The notes: generated by a model not told the origin, from the letters alone. Shown: positions 8,006 to 16,977, counted from the first letter of the stretch. The stretch: DNA of 64,000 nucleotides from Enterococcus rotai (GCF_001465345.1 NZ_CP013655.1:2337741-2401740); one strand, 5' to 3'. Program-made: numbers and translations.

Positions 8006-9087
8006 GAAAATTAGGGATTTCAGTTTACCCAAATCATAGTAGTGTAGCAGAAATCAAAGACTATCTGGATTTAGCAGCGAAATATAATTTTAAGCGTGTC
8101 TTTACTTGTCTATTATCGGTTGAAGCAGGCAAAGATCAGATTGTCAAAGAATTTACAGAAACGATTGCTCATGGGAAATCATTAGGGATGGAAGTTATTG
8201 CAGATGTGAGTCCTAAAGTGTTTGGAGCATTAGGCATCAGTTATGATGATTTATCATTTTTTAAAGAAATCGGAGCGGACGGAATTCGCTTAGACATGGG
8301 GTTTACAGGAAATGAAGAATCGATCATGACGTTTAATCCCCAAGATTTAGCAATCGAATTAAACATTAGTTCAGGTACTCGATATTTGGAAAATATTCTA
8401 AGCTATCAAGCAAACTCAGATAAATTATTGGGTTGCCATAATTTTTATCCGCACCGCTACACAGGATTGAATTATGACCATTTTATTGCAACATCAGAAG
8501 TCTATAAAGAACATGGGATTCGGACGGCCGCATTTATTAATTCTCCCACGGCAATGATTGGGCCGTGGCCAGTAGAAGAAGGTTTATGTACCTTAGAAAT
8601 GCACCGAACTTGGCCAATCACCACTCAAGCCAAACATTTATGGGCGACAAATGTGATCGATGATGTGATCATTGCCAATGCCTTCGCCTCAGAAGCAGAG
8701 TTAAAAGCATTGAGTGAAATAGACCCATATCGTTTAACGCTTGATTGTGTGATCAATCCAAACACTCCAGCACTAGAAAGAAAAATTATTTTAGAAGAGT
8801 TTCACTTTAATCGTGGGGATATCTCTGATTATGTGATCCGTTCAACGCAAAGTCGTGTAAAATACAAAGGTCATGAGTTCATCCCTTTTAATACAGTCAA
8901 CATGGATACTGGCGATATTATTATTGAAACCTCACTATATGCTCATTACGCTGGAGAACTGCAAGTCGCATTATTACCAATGGAAAATGCTGGGAAATCC
9001 AATGTAGTAGGCCAAGTTACCGCAGCTGATCAGATCTTATTATCGTACCTTAGACCATGGCAAAAATTTGCCTTCCATGAAGTCTAA
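8002..9087 (+). CDS. mupG: 6-phospho-N-acetylmuramidase (DUF871 family)
   Basis: 361 residues, the usual length of the DUF871/MupG family. The N-terminal two thirds is a TIM barrel beginning 'KLGISVYPNHSS' with 'GADGIRLDMGF' and 'GCHNFYPHRYTGL'; a small C-terminal beta domain follows from about residue 240. In S. aureus MupG cleaves MurNAc-6-phosphate-GlcNAc, the product imported by a PTS during wall turnover, in the cytoplasm. Its place behind a PTS IIC and before anmK supports the same role here. Neither the etherase MurQ nor a MurP-type IIBC is in the window. Confidence 0.85.
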   Translation: MRKLGISVYPNHSSVAEIKDYLDLAAKYNFKRVFTCLLSVEAGKDQIVKEFTETIAHGKSLGMEVIADVSPKVFGALGISYDDLSFFKEIGADGIRLDMGFTGNEESIMTFNPQDLAIELNISSGTRYLENILSYQANSDKLLGCHNFYPHRYTGLNYDHFIATSEVYKEHGIRTAAFINSPTAMIGPWPVEEGLCTLEMHRTWPITTQAKHLWATNVIDDVIIANAFASEAELKALSEIDPYRLTLDCVINPNTPALERKIILEEFHFNRGDISDYVIRSTQSRVKYKGHEFIPFNTVNMDTGDIIIETSLYAHYAGELQVALLPMENAGKSNVVGQVTAADQILLSYLRPWQKFAFHEV

Positions 9088-9120
9088 ATTGGATTAAAAA
9101 ATAGAATAGAGGAGAAACAG

Positions 9121-10248
9121 ATGGTTTATGCAATAGGTTTAATGTCAGGAACATCATTAGATGGCATCGATGCCGCATTAGTAGAAATTTCTGGTAAAAA
9201 TGAAACGACCGCCGTTAAACTGATCGACTTTTTAACGGTACCCTTTAGTGAGGGAACTTTGCGGCGAATTCGTGAAGCACTGTCACTTGAAAGTTCGGAT
9301 GTAGAAAAAATTTGTTCCTTGAATATTGAATTAGGAGAATGCTTTGCCCAAGCAACCTTAGCTATTTGTAAGCAAGCTGGGATTGCTTCGACGGATCTTG
9401 CTTTTATCGGCAGTCATGGTCAGACTATTTTTCATATTCCTTTTGCTCGAGATACTCTTTACGCCTCGACATTTCAAATTGGAGATCCGGCAGTGATTTG
9501 TGAGCGAACAAAAACAACGGTGGTTTCGAATTTTAGAGAGCGGGATATGGCAGTTGGCGGTCAAGGCGCACCAATTGTTCCATATTCAGAATACGTGTTA
9601 TATCAAAAGCCAAATACAACTAGATTGTTGCAAAATATTGGTGGCATCGGAAATGTAACAGTGATTCCAAAATCAGGAAACATAAACGATATGATTGCAT
9701 TTGACACTGGACCGGGCAATGTCATCATGAATGAACTATGCTTGTATTTCTTCAATCAAGCGTATGATGAAAATGGAACTTATGCTAGTCAAGGCAAAGT
9801 CAGCCAAGCGTTGTTAGAAGAGTTACTGGCTCATCCTTATATTCAAAAACCTTATCCGAAAACAACTGGACGAGAAGATTTTGGTAAACAATTTACGACA
9901 GCCCTGCTTGAAAAATGGTCACTTGTCCCAAAAGATTTTATTGCAACTGCGACAATGTTTACTGCTAAAACCATTGCCAAAGCTGTTCAACCTTTTATTC
10001 AAGGTGAAACGGAACTGATTGTTGGTGGCGGGGGGAGTTACAATCAAACCTTGATTGCAATGATCAAAGCAGAGCTTCCAGAAGTCAAAGTGATGATTCA
10101 AGAGGAAATTGGTTATTCTTCAGAAGCCAAAGAGGCGATTGCGATGGCGGTTTTAGCCAATCAAACCTTACAGCATTGTCCCGGCAATGTTCCAAGTGCT
10201 ACCGGTGCGGAAAAAGCTGTGCCCTTAGGGAGTATCACCTACTATTAA
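9121..10248 (+). CDS. anmK: Anhydro-N-acetylmuramic acid kinase
   Basis: 375 residues, normal for AnmK. Clear family blocks: 'GLMSGTSLDGIDAAL' at the N-terminus (phosphate binding), 'GSHGQTIFH', 'DTGPGNVIMNE', 'TGREDFG' and 'GGGGSYN' (hexokinase-like ATPase fold). AnmK hydrolyses 1,6-anhydroMurNAc and phosphorylates it to MurNAc-6-phosphate using ATP. It lies 33 bp after mupG with RBS AGAGGAGAA, so both enzymes feed MurNAc-6P. AnhydroMurNAc arises from lytic transglycosylases, which are unusual as main autolysins in enterococci, so the physiological substrate source is worth asking about. Confidence 0.93.
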   Translation: MVYAIGLMSGTSLDGIDAALVEISGKNETTAVKLIDFLTVPFSEGTLRRIREALSLESSDVEKICSLNIELGECFAQATLAICKQAGIASTDLAFIGSHGQTIFHIPFARDTLYASTFQIGDPAVICERTKTTVVSNFRERDMAVGGQGAPIVPYSEYVLYQKPNTTRLLQNIGGIGNVTVIPKSGNINDMIAFDTGPGNVIMNELCLYFFNQAYDENGTYASQGKVSQALLEELLAHPYIQKPYPKTTGREDFGKQFTTALLEKWSLVPKDFIATATMFTAKTIAKAVQPFIQGETELIVGGGGSYNQTLIAMIKAELPEVKVMIQEEIGYSSEAKEAIAMAVLANQTLQHCPGNVPSATGAEKAVPLGSITYY

Positions 10249-10273
10249 ATAAGTGGTTAATAATAGAAATTAA

Positions 10274-10320
10274 AAAAACGAGTGGTGCAAAATAATTAGG
10301 ATTTTGCACCGCTCGTTTTA
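10274..10320. terminator. Bidirectional terminator between anmK and the lactonase gene
   Basis: AAACGAGTGGTGCAAAAT pairs with ATTTTGCACCGCTCGTTT across an 8-base loop, with A and T tracts on both sides; serves two convergent genes. Confidence 0.85.
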
Positions 10321-10325
10321 TAATT

Positions 10326-11354
10326 CTATTTAAAATAAACACAGACACACTCAGGTGCGTAAACATCTTTTTGAATCATTTCCAAAAGACCTGTCGCTTC
10401 ATCACGACGATAAAGGGTCAAATTATCCGTATTTTGATTCGCTGCAACAGCAAATTTACCTGTTGGATCTAAATCAAAATCTCTAGGGATTTCACCTTCT
10501 GTTGAAATCAATTGAATACGGTCAACTTTACTGCCGTCTTCCGTTGTTGCAAAAACAGCAATCGAATCATGTCCGCGGTTTGATGCGTAAACAAAACGTC
10601 CATCCGCAGAAATACGAATCGCAGCCCCACCGTTAAATTCATTGAACCCAACAGGTAAAGTGGATACTTTTTGAACTTGCTCAAAAGAACCATCAGCTGC
10701 ATTATAAGCTAAAACTGTCACAGTACTATCTAACTCACCAAACAGATAAGCAAATTGATTATTTGGATGGAAGACTAAATGACGAGGGCCAGTTCCAGGT
10801 TCAGCTACATATTGAGCAACTTCAGATAATTTGCCAGCTTCACTGACGTCATATGTGTATACGCGATCAGTCCCAAGGTCACAGACTACTAAACGACGAT
10901 CTGGCGTTAAGTCTGTATAATGCACATGGGCATTGTCTTGATTTTCATGCGGTCCAGTTGGTTCATCATGAACGATCTTATCCGTATGTTCTAATTGTCC
11001 ATCGGCTAAAATACGATAAACATGAACGATTCCTTGGTGATAATTGGCACCAAAAACCAGTTGTTTTTCTTCATCAAGCGCTACATAACATGGAGGAGCG
11101 CCGGCTTCAGTGACTTTATTTAATAAATCAAAGTGTCCATTATTGTGTTTATAAGCAGCCATACCACCTTCACCATCAACTGAAGTGACATTGAATAAGT
11201 CGCCTGTTTGATTTAACGCTAAGTAGGTTGGGCTTGTTTCTTCTACTAATAAAGTGGCATCAGAAAGTGTTCCATTTTCTGTATCTAACGTAGTCTGATA
11301 AATCCCTTTACTTTCTCGACGTGTATACGTCCCTAATAAAATTTGTTCCAGCAT
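10326..11354 (-). CDS. pgl: Lactonase-family beta-propeller protein (6-phosphogluconolactonase type)
   Basis: 342 residues, matching the YkgB/Pgl seven-bladed beta-propeller family. Conserved pieces are 'LLGTYTRRESKGIYQ' at the start, 'GAPPCYVALD', 'TGPHENQDNAHVH', 'VCDLGTDRVYTY', 'GTGPRHLVFHPN' and 'YASNRGHDSIAVF'. Members hydrolyse 6-phosphogluconolactone in the pentose phosphate pathway, although the family also includes other lactonases, so substrate is inferred. It is transcribed alone, opposite to its neighbours. A -10 TATACT with an upstream TGG lies in the 70 bp before the start (GGAGGGA RBS). Confidence 0.8.
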   Translation of the reverse strand: MLEQILLGTYTRRESKGIYQTTLDTENGTLSDATLLVEETSPTYLALNQTGDLFNVTSVDGEGGMAAYKHNNGHFDLLNKVTEAGAPPCYVALDEEKQLVFGANYHQGIVHVYRILADGQLEHTDKIVHDEPTGPHENQDNAHVHYTDLTPDRRLVVCDLGTDRVYTYDVSEAGKLSEVAQYVAEPGTGPRHLVFHPNNQFAYLFGELDSTVTVLAYNAADGSFEQVQKVSTLPVGFNEFNGGAAIRISADGRFVYASNRGHDSIAVFATTEDGSKVDRIQLISTEGEIPRDFDLDPTGKFAVAANQNTDNLTLYRRDEATGLLEMIQKDVYAPECVCVYFK

Positions 11355-11463
11355 GAAATTCCCTCCATTTTTTACTGAATGCTACTAAGAATCAGCAATT
11401 GATTTAACTCTTTTAGTATACCATAAGAATTCCTTTATTTAGCAAATCTTTCCAAATCCAATG

Positions 11464-11493
11464 TTCGCATTTTCACTTGATTTATGCTATTAT
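11464..11493 (+). promoter_or_regulatory. Candidate clpX promoter
   Basis: -35 TTCGCA (11464-11469), 18-bp spacer, extended -10 TGCTATTAT (TATTAT at 11488-11493). No CtsR-type heptad repeat is visible nearby. Confidence 0.5.
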
Positions 11494-11543
11494 ATTTTAA
11501 GACTGTAACGACAGTCATTTTTAATTTTAGAGGGGTGACACGC

Positions 11544-12797
11544 ATGTACGATAATACAAATAGCAACAATGGTGCAGTTCGCTGTTCATTTTGTGGTAAA
11601 ACACAAGAAGAAGTGAAAAAAATCGTTGCAGGACCAGGTGTCTATATTTGTAATGAATGTATCGACTTATGTAAAGAGATTATTGATGAAGAATTTTACG
11701 ATGAAGCCGTACGTGAATTAACGGATGTCCCAAAACCTCAAGAAATATTGGATGTCTTAAACGAATATGTAATTGGACAAGATCAGGCAAAGCGCTCACT
11801 AGCAGTGGCTGTCTATAATCACTATAAACGTGTAAATCAATCAGAAAATTCAAGCTCTGAAGAGGTAGAATTACAAAAGAGCAATATTTGTTTAATTGGC
11901 CCAACAGGTTCTGGGAAAACATTTTTAGCCCAAACATTGGCTAGAACATTGAATGTACCATTTGCAATTGCAGATGCAACAAGCTTGACTGAAGCAGGCT
12001 ATGTAGGAGAAGACGTAGAAAATATTCTATTGAAACTGTTACAATCAGCTGATTTCAATGTAGAACGTGCTGAAAAAGGCATTATCTATATTGATGAGAT
12101 CGACAAAATTGCCCGTAAGAGCGAAAATGTTTCGATCACAAGAGATGTCTCAGGTGAAGGCGTACAACAAGCCTTGCTTAAAATTTTGGAAGGAACAGTC
12201 GCTAGCGTACCACCACAAGGCGGGCGTAAGCATCCACACCAAGAATTTATCCAAATCGATACAACGAATGTCTTGTTCATCGTTGGAGGAGCCTTTGACG
12301 GGATCGAAAACATGGTTAAAAACCGCTTAGGCGAAAAAACAATCGGTTTCGGTACAAAAAACAGCAAGTTGAGTGAAGACGAAAGCGTAATGCAACAAAT
12401 CATTCCAGAAGATTTGTTGAAATTCGGTTTGATTCCTGAATTTATTGGACGCTTACCAGTCACAGCTGCTTTAGAGAAGTTGACGACAGATGATTTAGTT
12501 CGGATCTTGACTGAACCTAAAAATGCACTAGTCAAACAATATCAAAAATTATTATCTTTAGATGACACAGAACTAGAATTTGATGAGGAGGCTCTTCGTG
12601 CGATTGCCAATAAAGCAATCGAGCGTAATACAGGTGCTCGTGGTCTACGTTCAATCATTGAAGAAATCATGATGGATGTCATGTTTGATGTGCCGTCAGA
12701 TGATACAATCGAAAAAGTGATCATTACCGAAATGGCCGTTGAAGGTACAGGAAAACCAGCAATTGTGTATAATAAAAAAGATAAAAAAGCTGGTTAA
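11544..12797 (+). CDS. clpX: ATP-dependent Clp protease ATP-binding subunit ClpX
   Basis: ATG 11544 follows AGAGGGGTGA and gives 417 residues, the usual enterococcal length. N-terminal C4 zinc-binding domain ('[11 protein letters not shown]' and 'CNECIDLC'), AAA+ Walker A 'GPTGSGKT', pore loop 'GYVG', Walker B 'IIYIDEIDK', and the ClpX-specific 'RKHPHQ' loop; a C-terminal small domain follows. ClpX unfolds tagged substrates and feeds ClpP in the cytoplasm. Upstream is a divergent lactonase gene rather than tig, and the gene has its own promoter and terminator. Confidence 0.97.
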   Translation: MYDNTNSNNGAVRCSFCGKTQEEVKKIVAGPGVYICNECIDLCKEIIDEEFYDEAVRELTDVPKPQEILDVLNEYVIGQDQAKRSLAVAVYNHYKRVNQSENSSSEEVELQKSNICLIGPTGSGKTFLAQTLARTLNVPFAIADATSLTEAGYVGEDVENILLKLLQSADFNVERAEKGIIYIDEIDKIARKSENVSITRDVSGEGVQQALLKILEGTVASVPPQGGRKHPHQEFIQIDTTNVLFIVGGAFDGIENMVKNRLGEKTIGFGTKNSKLSEDESVMQQIIPEDLLKFGLIPEFIGRLPVTAALEKLTTDDLVRILTEPKNALVKQYQKLLSLDDTELEFDEEALRAIANKAIERNTGARGLRSIIEEIMMDVMFDVPSDDTIEKVIITEMAVEGTGKPAIVYNKKDKKAG

Positions 12798-12810
12798 GGA
12801 TAAAAAGACA

Positions 12811-12838
12811 AAAAGTAGAGATGCGTCTCTACTTTTTT
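12811..12838 (+). terminator. clpX terminator
   Basis: AAAAGTAGAGA / TCTCTACTTTT perfect 11-bp stem with a TGCG loop and T tail. Confidence 0.9.
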
Positions 12839-12893
12839 ACTGATTTTATACAACAACGTTATTTAGCTTTGCGAGTTCGTTCAGCTTTGTAAC

Positions 12894-13012
12894 TTATCTA
12901 GCTGCACAAGCCAGCTCTTCGGAAAAAAGATAAAATAGGAATAAGGTAAAAAGCACCTTATTCTTATTTTCCTATTTTTCTGTCAGAGCTAAACGGCTTG
13001 TTCCGCTTTTAA
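12894..13012 (+). repeat. Structured intergenic element, copy 1 (before ysxC)
   Basis: AGCTCT (12913-12918) and AGAGCT (12985-12990) close a long hairpin. Inside: GAAAAA / TTTTTC helix, a 4x4 internal loop AGAT opposite CCTA, an A/T helix, and a variable distal helix AATAAGGT / ACCTTATT around an AAAAAGC loop. A second imperfect palindrome (AGCTAAACGG...CCGCTTTT) ends directly before the ysxC RBS (GAAGGAGG). Bases 12866-12890 look like the tail of an earlier, partly lost copy. Confidence 0.75.
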
Positions 13013-13030
13013 ACGAAGGAGGTTAGAACT

Positions 13031-13612
13031 ATGAATGTTCATAACGCAGAAATTATTATTAGTGCGGTTTCACCTAAGCAGTATCCGGAAACAGAACTTC
13101 CAGAAATTGCTTTAGCAGGTCGCTCAAATGTCGGAAAATCATCCTTTATCAATACGTTGATCAACCGTAAAAATTTAGCTAGAACTTCTGGGAAACCAGG
13201 TAAGACACAAACATTAAATTTTTACCTAATTGAAGACGCCTTGCATTTTGTCGATGTACCTGGATATGGTTATGCCAAAGTGTCGAAGACAGAACGAGCT
13301 AAATGGGGCGAGATGATCGAAACCTACATGACAACAAGAGAACAACTAAAAGCAGTTGTTTCTTTAGTTGATTTACGTCATGCACCGACACAAGAAGATA
13401 TTCAAATGTATGAGTTTTTAAAATACTATGACATTCCAGTAATCGTTGTAGCTACGAAGAAAGATAAAATTCCTCGTGGTAAATGGAATAAACATGAGAG
13501 TGTGATCAAGAAAGCCTTGAATTTCGATAAATCAGATGATTTTATTCTGTTCTCTTCGCAAACCAAAGAAGGTAAAGAAGAGGCGTGGCAAGCGATTGAG
13601 AAATATTTATAA
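13031..13612 (+). CDS. ysxC: Ribosome biogenesis GTPase YsxC/EngB
   Basis: 193 residues, standard length. GTPase motifs are all present: G1 'GRSNVGKSS', G3 'DVPGYG', G4 'TKKDK' and the family signature '[15 protein letters not shown]'. YsxC is an essential TRAFAC GTPase that binds the 50S particle late in assembly. RBS GAAGGAGG is 9 bases before ATG. The usual clpX-ysxC order is kept, but the two are separated by a terminator and by the structured intergenic element described at 12894, which would form the 5' leader of this mRNA. Confidence 0.96.
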   Translation: MNVHNAEIIISAVSPKQYPETELPEIALAGRSNVGKSSFINTLINRKNLARTSGKPGKTQTLNFYLIEDALHFVDVPGYGYAKVSKTERAKWGEMIETYMTTREQLKAVVSLVDLRHAPTQEDIQMYEFLKYYDIPVIVVATKKDKIPRGKWNKHESVIKKALNFDKSDDFILFSSQTKEGKEEAWQAIEKYL

Positions 13613-13615
13613 TAG

Positions 13616-13660
13616 AAAATAGTGTTGACCTCTTTTTACAGACGTCAACACTATTTTTTT
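13616..13660. terminator. Bidirectional terminator between ysxC and the small minus-strand gene
   Basis: AAATAGTGTTGAC and GTCAACACTATTT form a 13-bp stem with a 13-base loop, followed by a T run on the plus strand. Confidence 0.88.
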
Positions 13661-13808
13661 ATTTTTCTTTTTTCTTCGCTTCTTTTTGTTGTGCTTTTGC
13701 TGCTTGTTTTTCTAGTTCTTCTTTTGGCATTTCTACTTTTTTAGGATCTAGTGCAAAAGAATCGAATAATTTATCTAAGTCATTTGTACTTTCAAATTTC
13801 AAACCCAT
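13659..13808 (-). CDS. Small conserved protein, SPJ_0845-like
   Basis: 49 residues from ATG at 13808, which has GGAG ten bases upstream on its strand; a longer frame from 13859 lacks a RBS. 'GLKFESTNDLDKLFDSFA' followed by a lysine/alanine/glutamate helical tail ending in a basic run resembles the short SPJ_0845-type proteins of Lactobacillales. Function is unknown; composition suggests a soluble helical peptide that may bind an acidic partner or nucleic acid. Family assignment by memory of the pattern only. Confidence 0.55.
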   Translation of the reverse strand: MGLKFESTNDLDKLFDSFALDPKKVEMPKEELEKQAAKAQQKEAKKKEK

Positions 13809-14017
13809 CGTTGATAAGCTCCATTTCGATTTAGATTGTGTGGAAGTTGTTTTGTACAACTACTTTTCTCTAGTTTAGCATCCTTTTAGAAATTTGAATA
13901 GTTTTCTTTTTCAACCATTACTAATTTTTATAAAAATGTTTTTACTTTAAATTTGTAAGCTTGCATTCGATTATAAAACAAGGTATAGTTTTTTCGAATA
14001 GAGAAAAGAGGGACGAA

Positions 14018-14308
14018 ATGGCAGGAAATATTTTTGTAGGAATGGTGCGTGGCTATCAGCGTTTCATTTCACCAGGGCTTCCAGCTAGTTGCCGCTATCA
14101 CCCAACGTGTTCACAATATATGATCGATGCGATTCAAACACATGGCAGTATTAAAGGCATAACGATGGGAACAGCGAGATTTTTAAGATGTCATCCGTTG
14201 ACCAAAGGCGGAATCGATTATGTACCGTTGAAATTTAGCTTAAAAAGAAATCCGGACCAAGAATATCATGGTCCCTATAATTATAGAAGAAACAAACATA
14301 ATAAATAG
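14018..14308 (+). CDS. yidD: Membrane protein insertion efficiency factor YidD
   Basis: 96 residues from ATG 14018 (RBS AGAGGG). Shows the YidD signature '[23 protein letters not shown]' in part and '[17 protein letters not shown]', with the three conserved cysteines. YidD is a small amphipathic membrane-associated protein that helps YidC/Oxa1 insert membrane proteins. It is only 19 bp from the following ROK gene, so they are probably cotranscribed, though no functional link is known. Confidence 0.95.
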   Translation: MAGNIFVGMVRGYQRFISPGLPASCRYHPTCSQYMIDAIQTHGSIKGITMGTARFLRCHPLTKGGIDYVPLKFSLKRNPDQEYHGPYNYRRNKHNK

Positions 14309-14327
14309 ATGAAGGCGGGCAGCAAAC

Positions 14328-15206
14328 ATGGCGATTTTGGCATTTGATTTTGGTGGTTCAGCAGTAAAATATGGGGTTTGGAATGGAAAAGAAATGACCG
14401 ACAAAGGGAAATTCACTACTCCTAAAACATGGGAAGAAATGAAAGCGTCCTTATTAGCTGTATTTGTAGGAATGGCGCAAGAGTTTGAAGGGGTAGCATT
14501 CAGTGCGCCAGGTGTGGTTGATGTTGAAAAACGAATGATCAATGGTATTTCAGCAATTCCGTATATCCACCGCTTTAACATTTTTAAAGAACTGGAAGAA
14601 CTATTTAACCTGCCTGTTACAATTGAAAACGATGCAAATTGTGCTGGCATGGCTGAAATTTATGAAGGAGCAGCAAAAGGGAAAAAAGAAGTTGCTTTTG
14701 TTGTTGTTGGTACTGGAATCGGTGGGGCAATTTTTCATAATGGGCAAATCGCTAAAGGCGCCCATCTTTATGGCGGCGAATTTGGTTTGATGTATCTAAG
14801 TGAAGGAGAAACCTTTAGTAAGTTGGGAACTGCGGTACAAATGGCGTGGCGTTATTGCGAACGAAAAGGCGTCGAGAAAGAAACCTTTACTGGAGAAGAT
14901 GTTTTTCGTTTAGCAGAAAATGGGGATGAATTGGCTAAAGAAGAAGTCAATCTCTTTTATGAGTACTTAACCCAAGGCCTGTTTAGCATTCAATTTTCAC
15001 TTGATCCAGAGATGATTGTTTTGGGTGGCGGTGTTTCTGCTAAAGAAGGATTGTTAGATGAAATCAATCGTCGAATGAAAGAAAAACTAGCGCATTTTGA
15101 ATTAAATGACTTTATCCCGCAAATCGTCACCTGTAAATACGAAAATGATGCCAATCTGATTGGAGCGGCCGCTAATTTTATCACGAGCCAAAAGAATAAT
15201 GAATAA
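14328..15206 (+). CDS. ROK-family sugar kinase-like protein
   Basis: 292 residues, normal for short ROK proteins. The N-terminal phosphate loop 'AFDFGGSAVKYGVW', 'FSAPGVVD', 'IENDANCAGMAE', the adenosine-side 'VVGTGIGGAI' and 'IVLGGGVSAKEGLL' support an ASKHA kinase acting on a hexose or glycoside in the cytoplasm. The cysteine zinc site typical of ROK glucokinases (CXCGXXGC) is missing: after 'GGEFG' the chain reads 'LMYLSEGETFSK'. That places it with the zinc-free group seen near glycosidases in Listeria and enterococci. Substrate cannot be told. Confidence 0.85.
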   Translation: MAILAFDFGGSAVKYGVWNGKEMTDKGKFTTPKTWEEMKASLLAVFVGMAQEFEGVAFSAPGVVDVEKRMINGISAIPYIHRFNIFKELEELFNLPVTIENDANCAGMAEIYEGAAKGKKEVAFVVVGTGIGGAIFHNGQIAKGAHLYGGEFGLMYLSEGETFSKLGTAVQMAWRYCERKGVEKETFTGEDVFRLAENGDELAKEEVNLFYEYLTQGLFSIQFSLDPEMIVLGGGVSAKEGLLDEINRRMKEKLAHFELNDFIPQIVTCKYENDANLIGAAANFITSQKNNE

Positions 15207-15337
15207 TCGAATCGAAAACGTCGAATTGCTGATTGCAAGGAGACGTTTTTTTTACGAAAAAGAGAGAGTAAAATCTTGGATTATAAGTAACGGACGAATC
15301 TTAATAATTTGAATTATAGAAATTTTCTGAAAATTCA

Positions 15338-15366
15338 TTGACATTTCTTTCGTTATTGATTATATT
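15338..15366 (+). promoter_or_regulatory. Strong candidate promoter of the liv operon
   Basis: Consensus -35 TTGACA (15338-15343), exactly 17 bp, -10 TATATT (15361-15366). It lies about 330 bp upstream of the first liv gene, so the transcript would carry both tandem structured elements as its leader. Confidence 0.75.
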
Positions 15367-15420
15367 TGTATACATACTTCTTTAATAATTATATATGCGA
15401 AGAAAATTATCTGGCTTTAC

Positions 15421-15683
15421 GAATTCATTCAGCTTTAAAATCATCTAGCTTTTTGTGCTAGCTCTTCGGGAAAAAGATAAAAACTGATTGTGGTAAAAAG
15501 CACCACATTCTGTTTTTCCTATTTTCCAGTCAGAGCTAATCAACACATCAAGCTTTAAAATCATCTAGCTTTTTGTGCTAGCTCTTCGGGAAAAAGATAA
15601 AAACTGATTGTGGCAAAAAGCACCACATTCTGTTTTTCCTATTTTCCAGTCAGAGCTAAACAACACAATCAGCTTTAAAATCA
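15421..15683 (+). repeat. Structured intergenic elements, copies 2 and 3, in a 120-bp tandem (before livJ)
   Basis: Positions 15431-15539 and 15551-15659 are nearly identical; the clearest difference is T 15494 versus C 15614, at the top of the distal helix. Each has AGCTCT/AGAGCT closure, GGAAAA/TTTTCC, internal loop AGAT/CCTA, AAAAAC/GTTTTT and TGTGGT/ACCACA around AAAAAGC. The 13-bp junction AGCTTTAAAATCA recurs a third time at 15671, right before the livJ RBS. Confidence 0.85.
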
Positions 15684-15696
15684 AGGGGGAAACAAA

Positions 15697-16863
15697 ATGA
15701 AAAAATTTAGCTTTTTATTTGCTAGTCTATTTTTACTAGCAGCATGTGGTCCAACAGCTGGCGGAGGCGCAAGCGGGGGTGGAAATAAGGTTGAAGGCGA
15801 TACAATCAAAATTGGCATGAACATGGAACTTTCTGGAGATGTTTCGGCGTATGGGAACGCTGAAAAAGAAGGAATCACATTAGCGGTTGAAGAAATCAAC
15901 GAAGCCGGTGGCGTGTTAGGGAAAAAATTAGAATTGATCGAAAAAGACAACAAATCAGAAAATGGCGAAGCAACATCAGTCGCAGCCAACTTAACGGCAA
16001 AAGATAAAGTCGTTGCAGTAGTGGGTCCAGCAACATCTGGTGCAACAAAAGCAACGATTCCAAATATGACGAAAGCAGCAGTTCCAGTTATTACGCCTTC
16101 AGGGACGGATGACAGTATCACTGTTGTAAACGATAAAGTGCAAGAATATATTTTCAGAGCGTGTTTCCAAGATACCTTCCAAGGGGTTATCTTAGCAAAC
16201 TTTGCCCAAGATAATTTGAAAGCGAAAAACGTTGTGATCATTGGTGATAACTCAAGTGACTACGCTATTGGACTCACAAAATCATTCAAAGATACATTCA
16301 AAGGCAAGATTGCCAAAGAAGAGACCTTTACAGCAGGAGACAAAGATTTCCAAGCCATCTTAACAAAAATCAAAGACCTTGATTACGATGCAATCTACAT
16401 TCCAGGCTACTATGCAGAAGCTGGCTTGATCATCAAACAAGCGCGTGAAATGGGCATCGACAAACCAATTCTTGGAGCGGATGGATTTGGTGATGAAAAA
16501 TTAGTTGAAATCGCTGGTGCGAAAAATGTATCTGAAGTTTATTACACAGGTCATTTCTCAGAAAAAGCGCCTGCAACAGACAAAGTAACACCATTTGTAG
16601 ATGCATTCAAGAAAAAATATGACAAACAACCATCTGCTTTCAACGCTTTAGGCTATGACTCAGTTTACATGTTGAAACAAGCAATGGAAGATAAAGATTC
16701 AGCAGATTCAAAAGACATTACAGCAGGTTTGGCTTCATTAAAAGACTTTGTTGGTGTAACAGGAAAAATGACGATGGATAAAGATCACAATCCTGAAAAA
16801 TCTGCGGTTGTACTAGGCTTAACAGAAGGAAAAGAAACATCTGCGGATGCTGTAAATCCTTAA
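15697..16863 (+). CDS. livJ: Branched-chain amino acid ABC transporter substrate-binding lipoprotein
   Basis: 388 residues. Type II signal peptide with lipobox 'LAAC' (Cys about residue 18) followed by a Gly/Ser-rich linker. The mature part is a Leu/Ile/Val-binding periplasmic-type protein (peripla_BP_6): 'IKIGMNMELSGDVSAYG', 'AGGVLGKKLELIEKD', 'VVGPATSGAT', 'FNALGYDSVYML'. It sits on the outer face of the membrane and delivers ligand to the LivHM permease encoded downstream. RBS AAGGGGGA. A hairpin after the stop likely gives it higher expression than the permease genes. Ligand is inferred from the family. Confidence 0.92.
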   Translation: MKKFSFLFASLFLLAACGPTAGGGASGGGNKVEGDTIKIGMNMELSGDVSAYGNAEKEGITLAVEEINEAGGVLGKKLELIEKDNKSENGEATSVAANLTAKDKVVAVVGPATSGATKATIPNMTKAAVPVITPSGTDDSITVVNDKVQEYIFRACFQDTFQGVILANFAQDNLKAKNVVIIGDNSSDYAIGLTKSFKDTFKGKIAKEETFTAGDKDFQAILTKIKDLDYDAIYIPGYYAEAGLIIKQAREMGIDKPILGADGFGDEKLVEIAGAKNVSEVYYTGHFSEKAPATDKVTPFVDAFKKKYDKQPSAFNALGYDSVYMLKQAMEDKDSADSKDITAGLASLKDFVGVTGKMTMDKDHNPEKSAVVLGLTEGKETSADAVNP

Positions 16864-16886
16864 ATATACACTAAATGATTGAAACT

Positions 16887-16932
16887 AAAAGAGGGTGAGA
16901 CAAGGTTCTGCGTTTTGTCCATCCTCTTTTTC
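16887..16932 (+). terminator. Partial terminator between binding protein and permease genes
   Basis: AAAAGAGGGTGAGACAA pairs with TTGTCCATCCTCTTTT (one mismatch and wobble) and ends in T residues. Being inside the operon it would act as an attenuator giving excess binding protein. Confidence 0.65.
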
Positions 16933-16977
16933 CTTTAAGCAAACAGCACTTATTCTAAAATATTGGAAGTGATAAAC

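Noticed and set aside
12086-12535. Long antisense frame (149 codons) opposite clpX
   Set aside because: Mirror of a highly conserved gene, Ser/Thr/Ile-rich composition and no RBS; coding shadow.
15421-15683. Repeats considered as a CRISPR array
   Set aside because: Units are 120 bp, contiguous and nearly identical without spacers, and there are no cas genes.
15207-15696. T-box or amino-acid riboswitch before the liv operon
   Set aside because: The conserved T-box sequence (AANNTGGTACCGCG) is absent; structure is that of the dispersed element instead.
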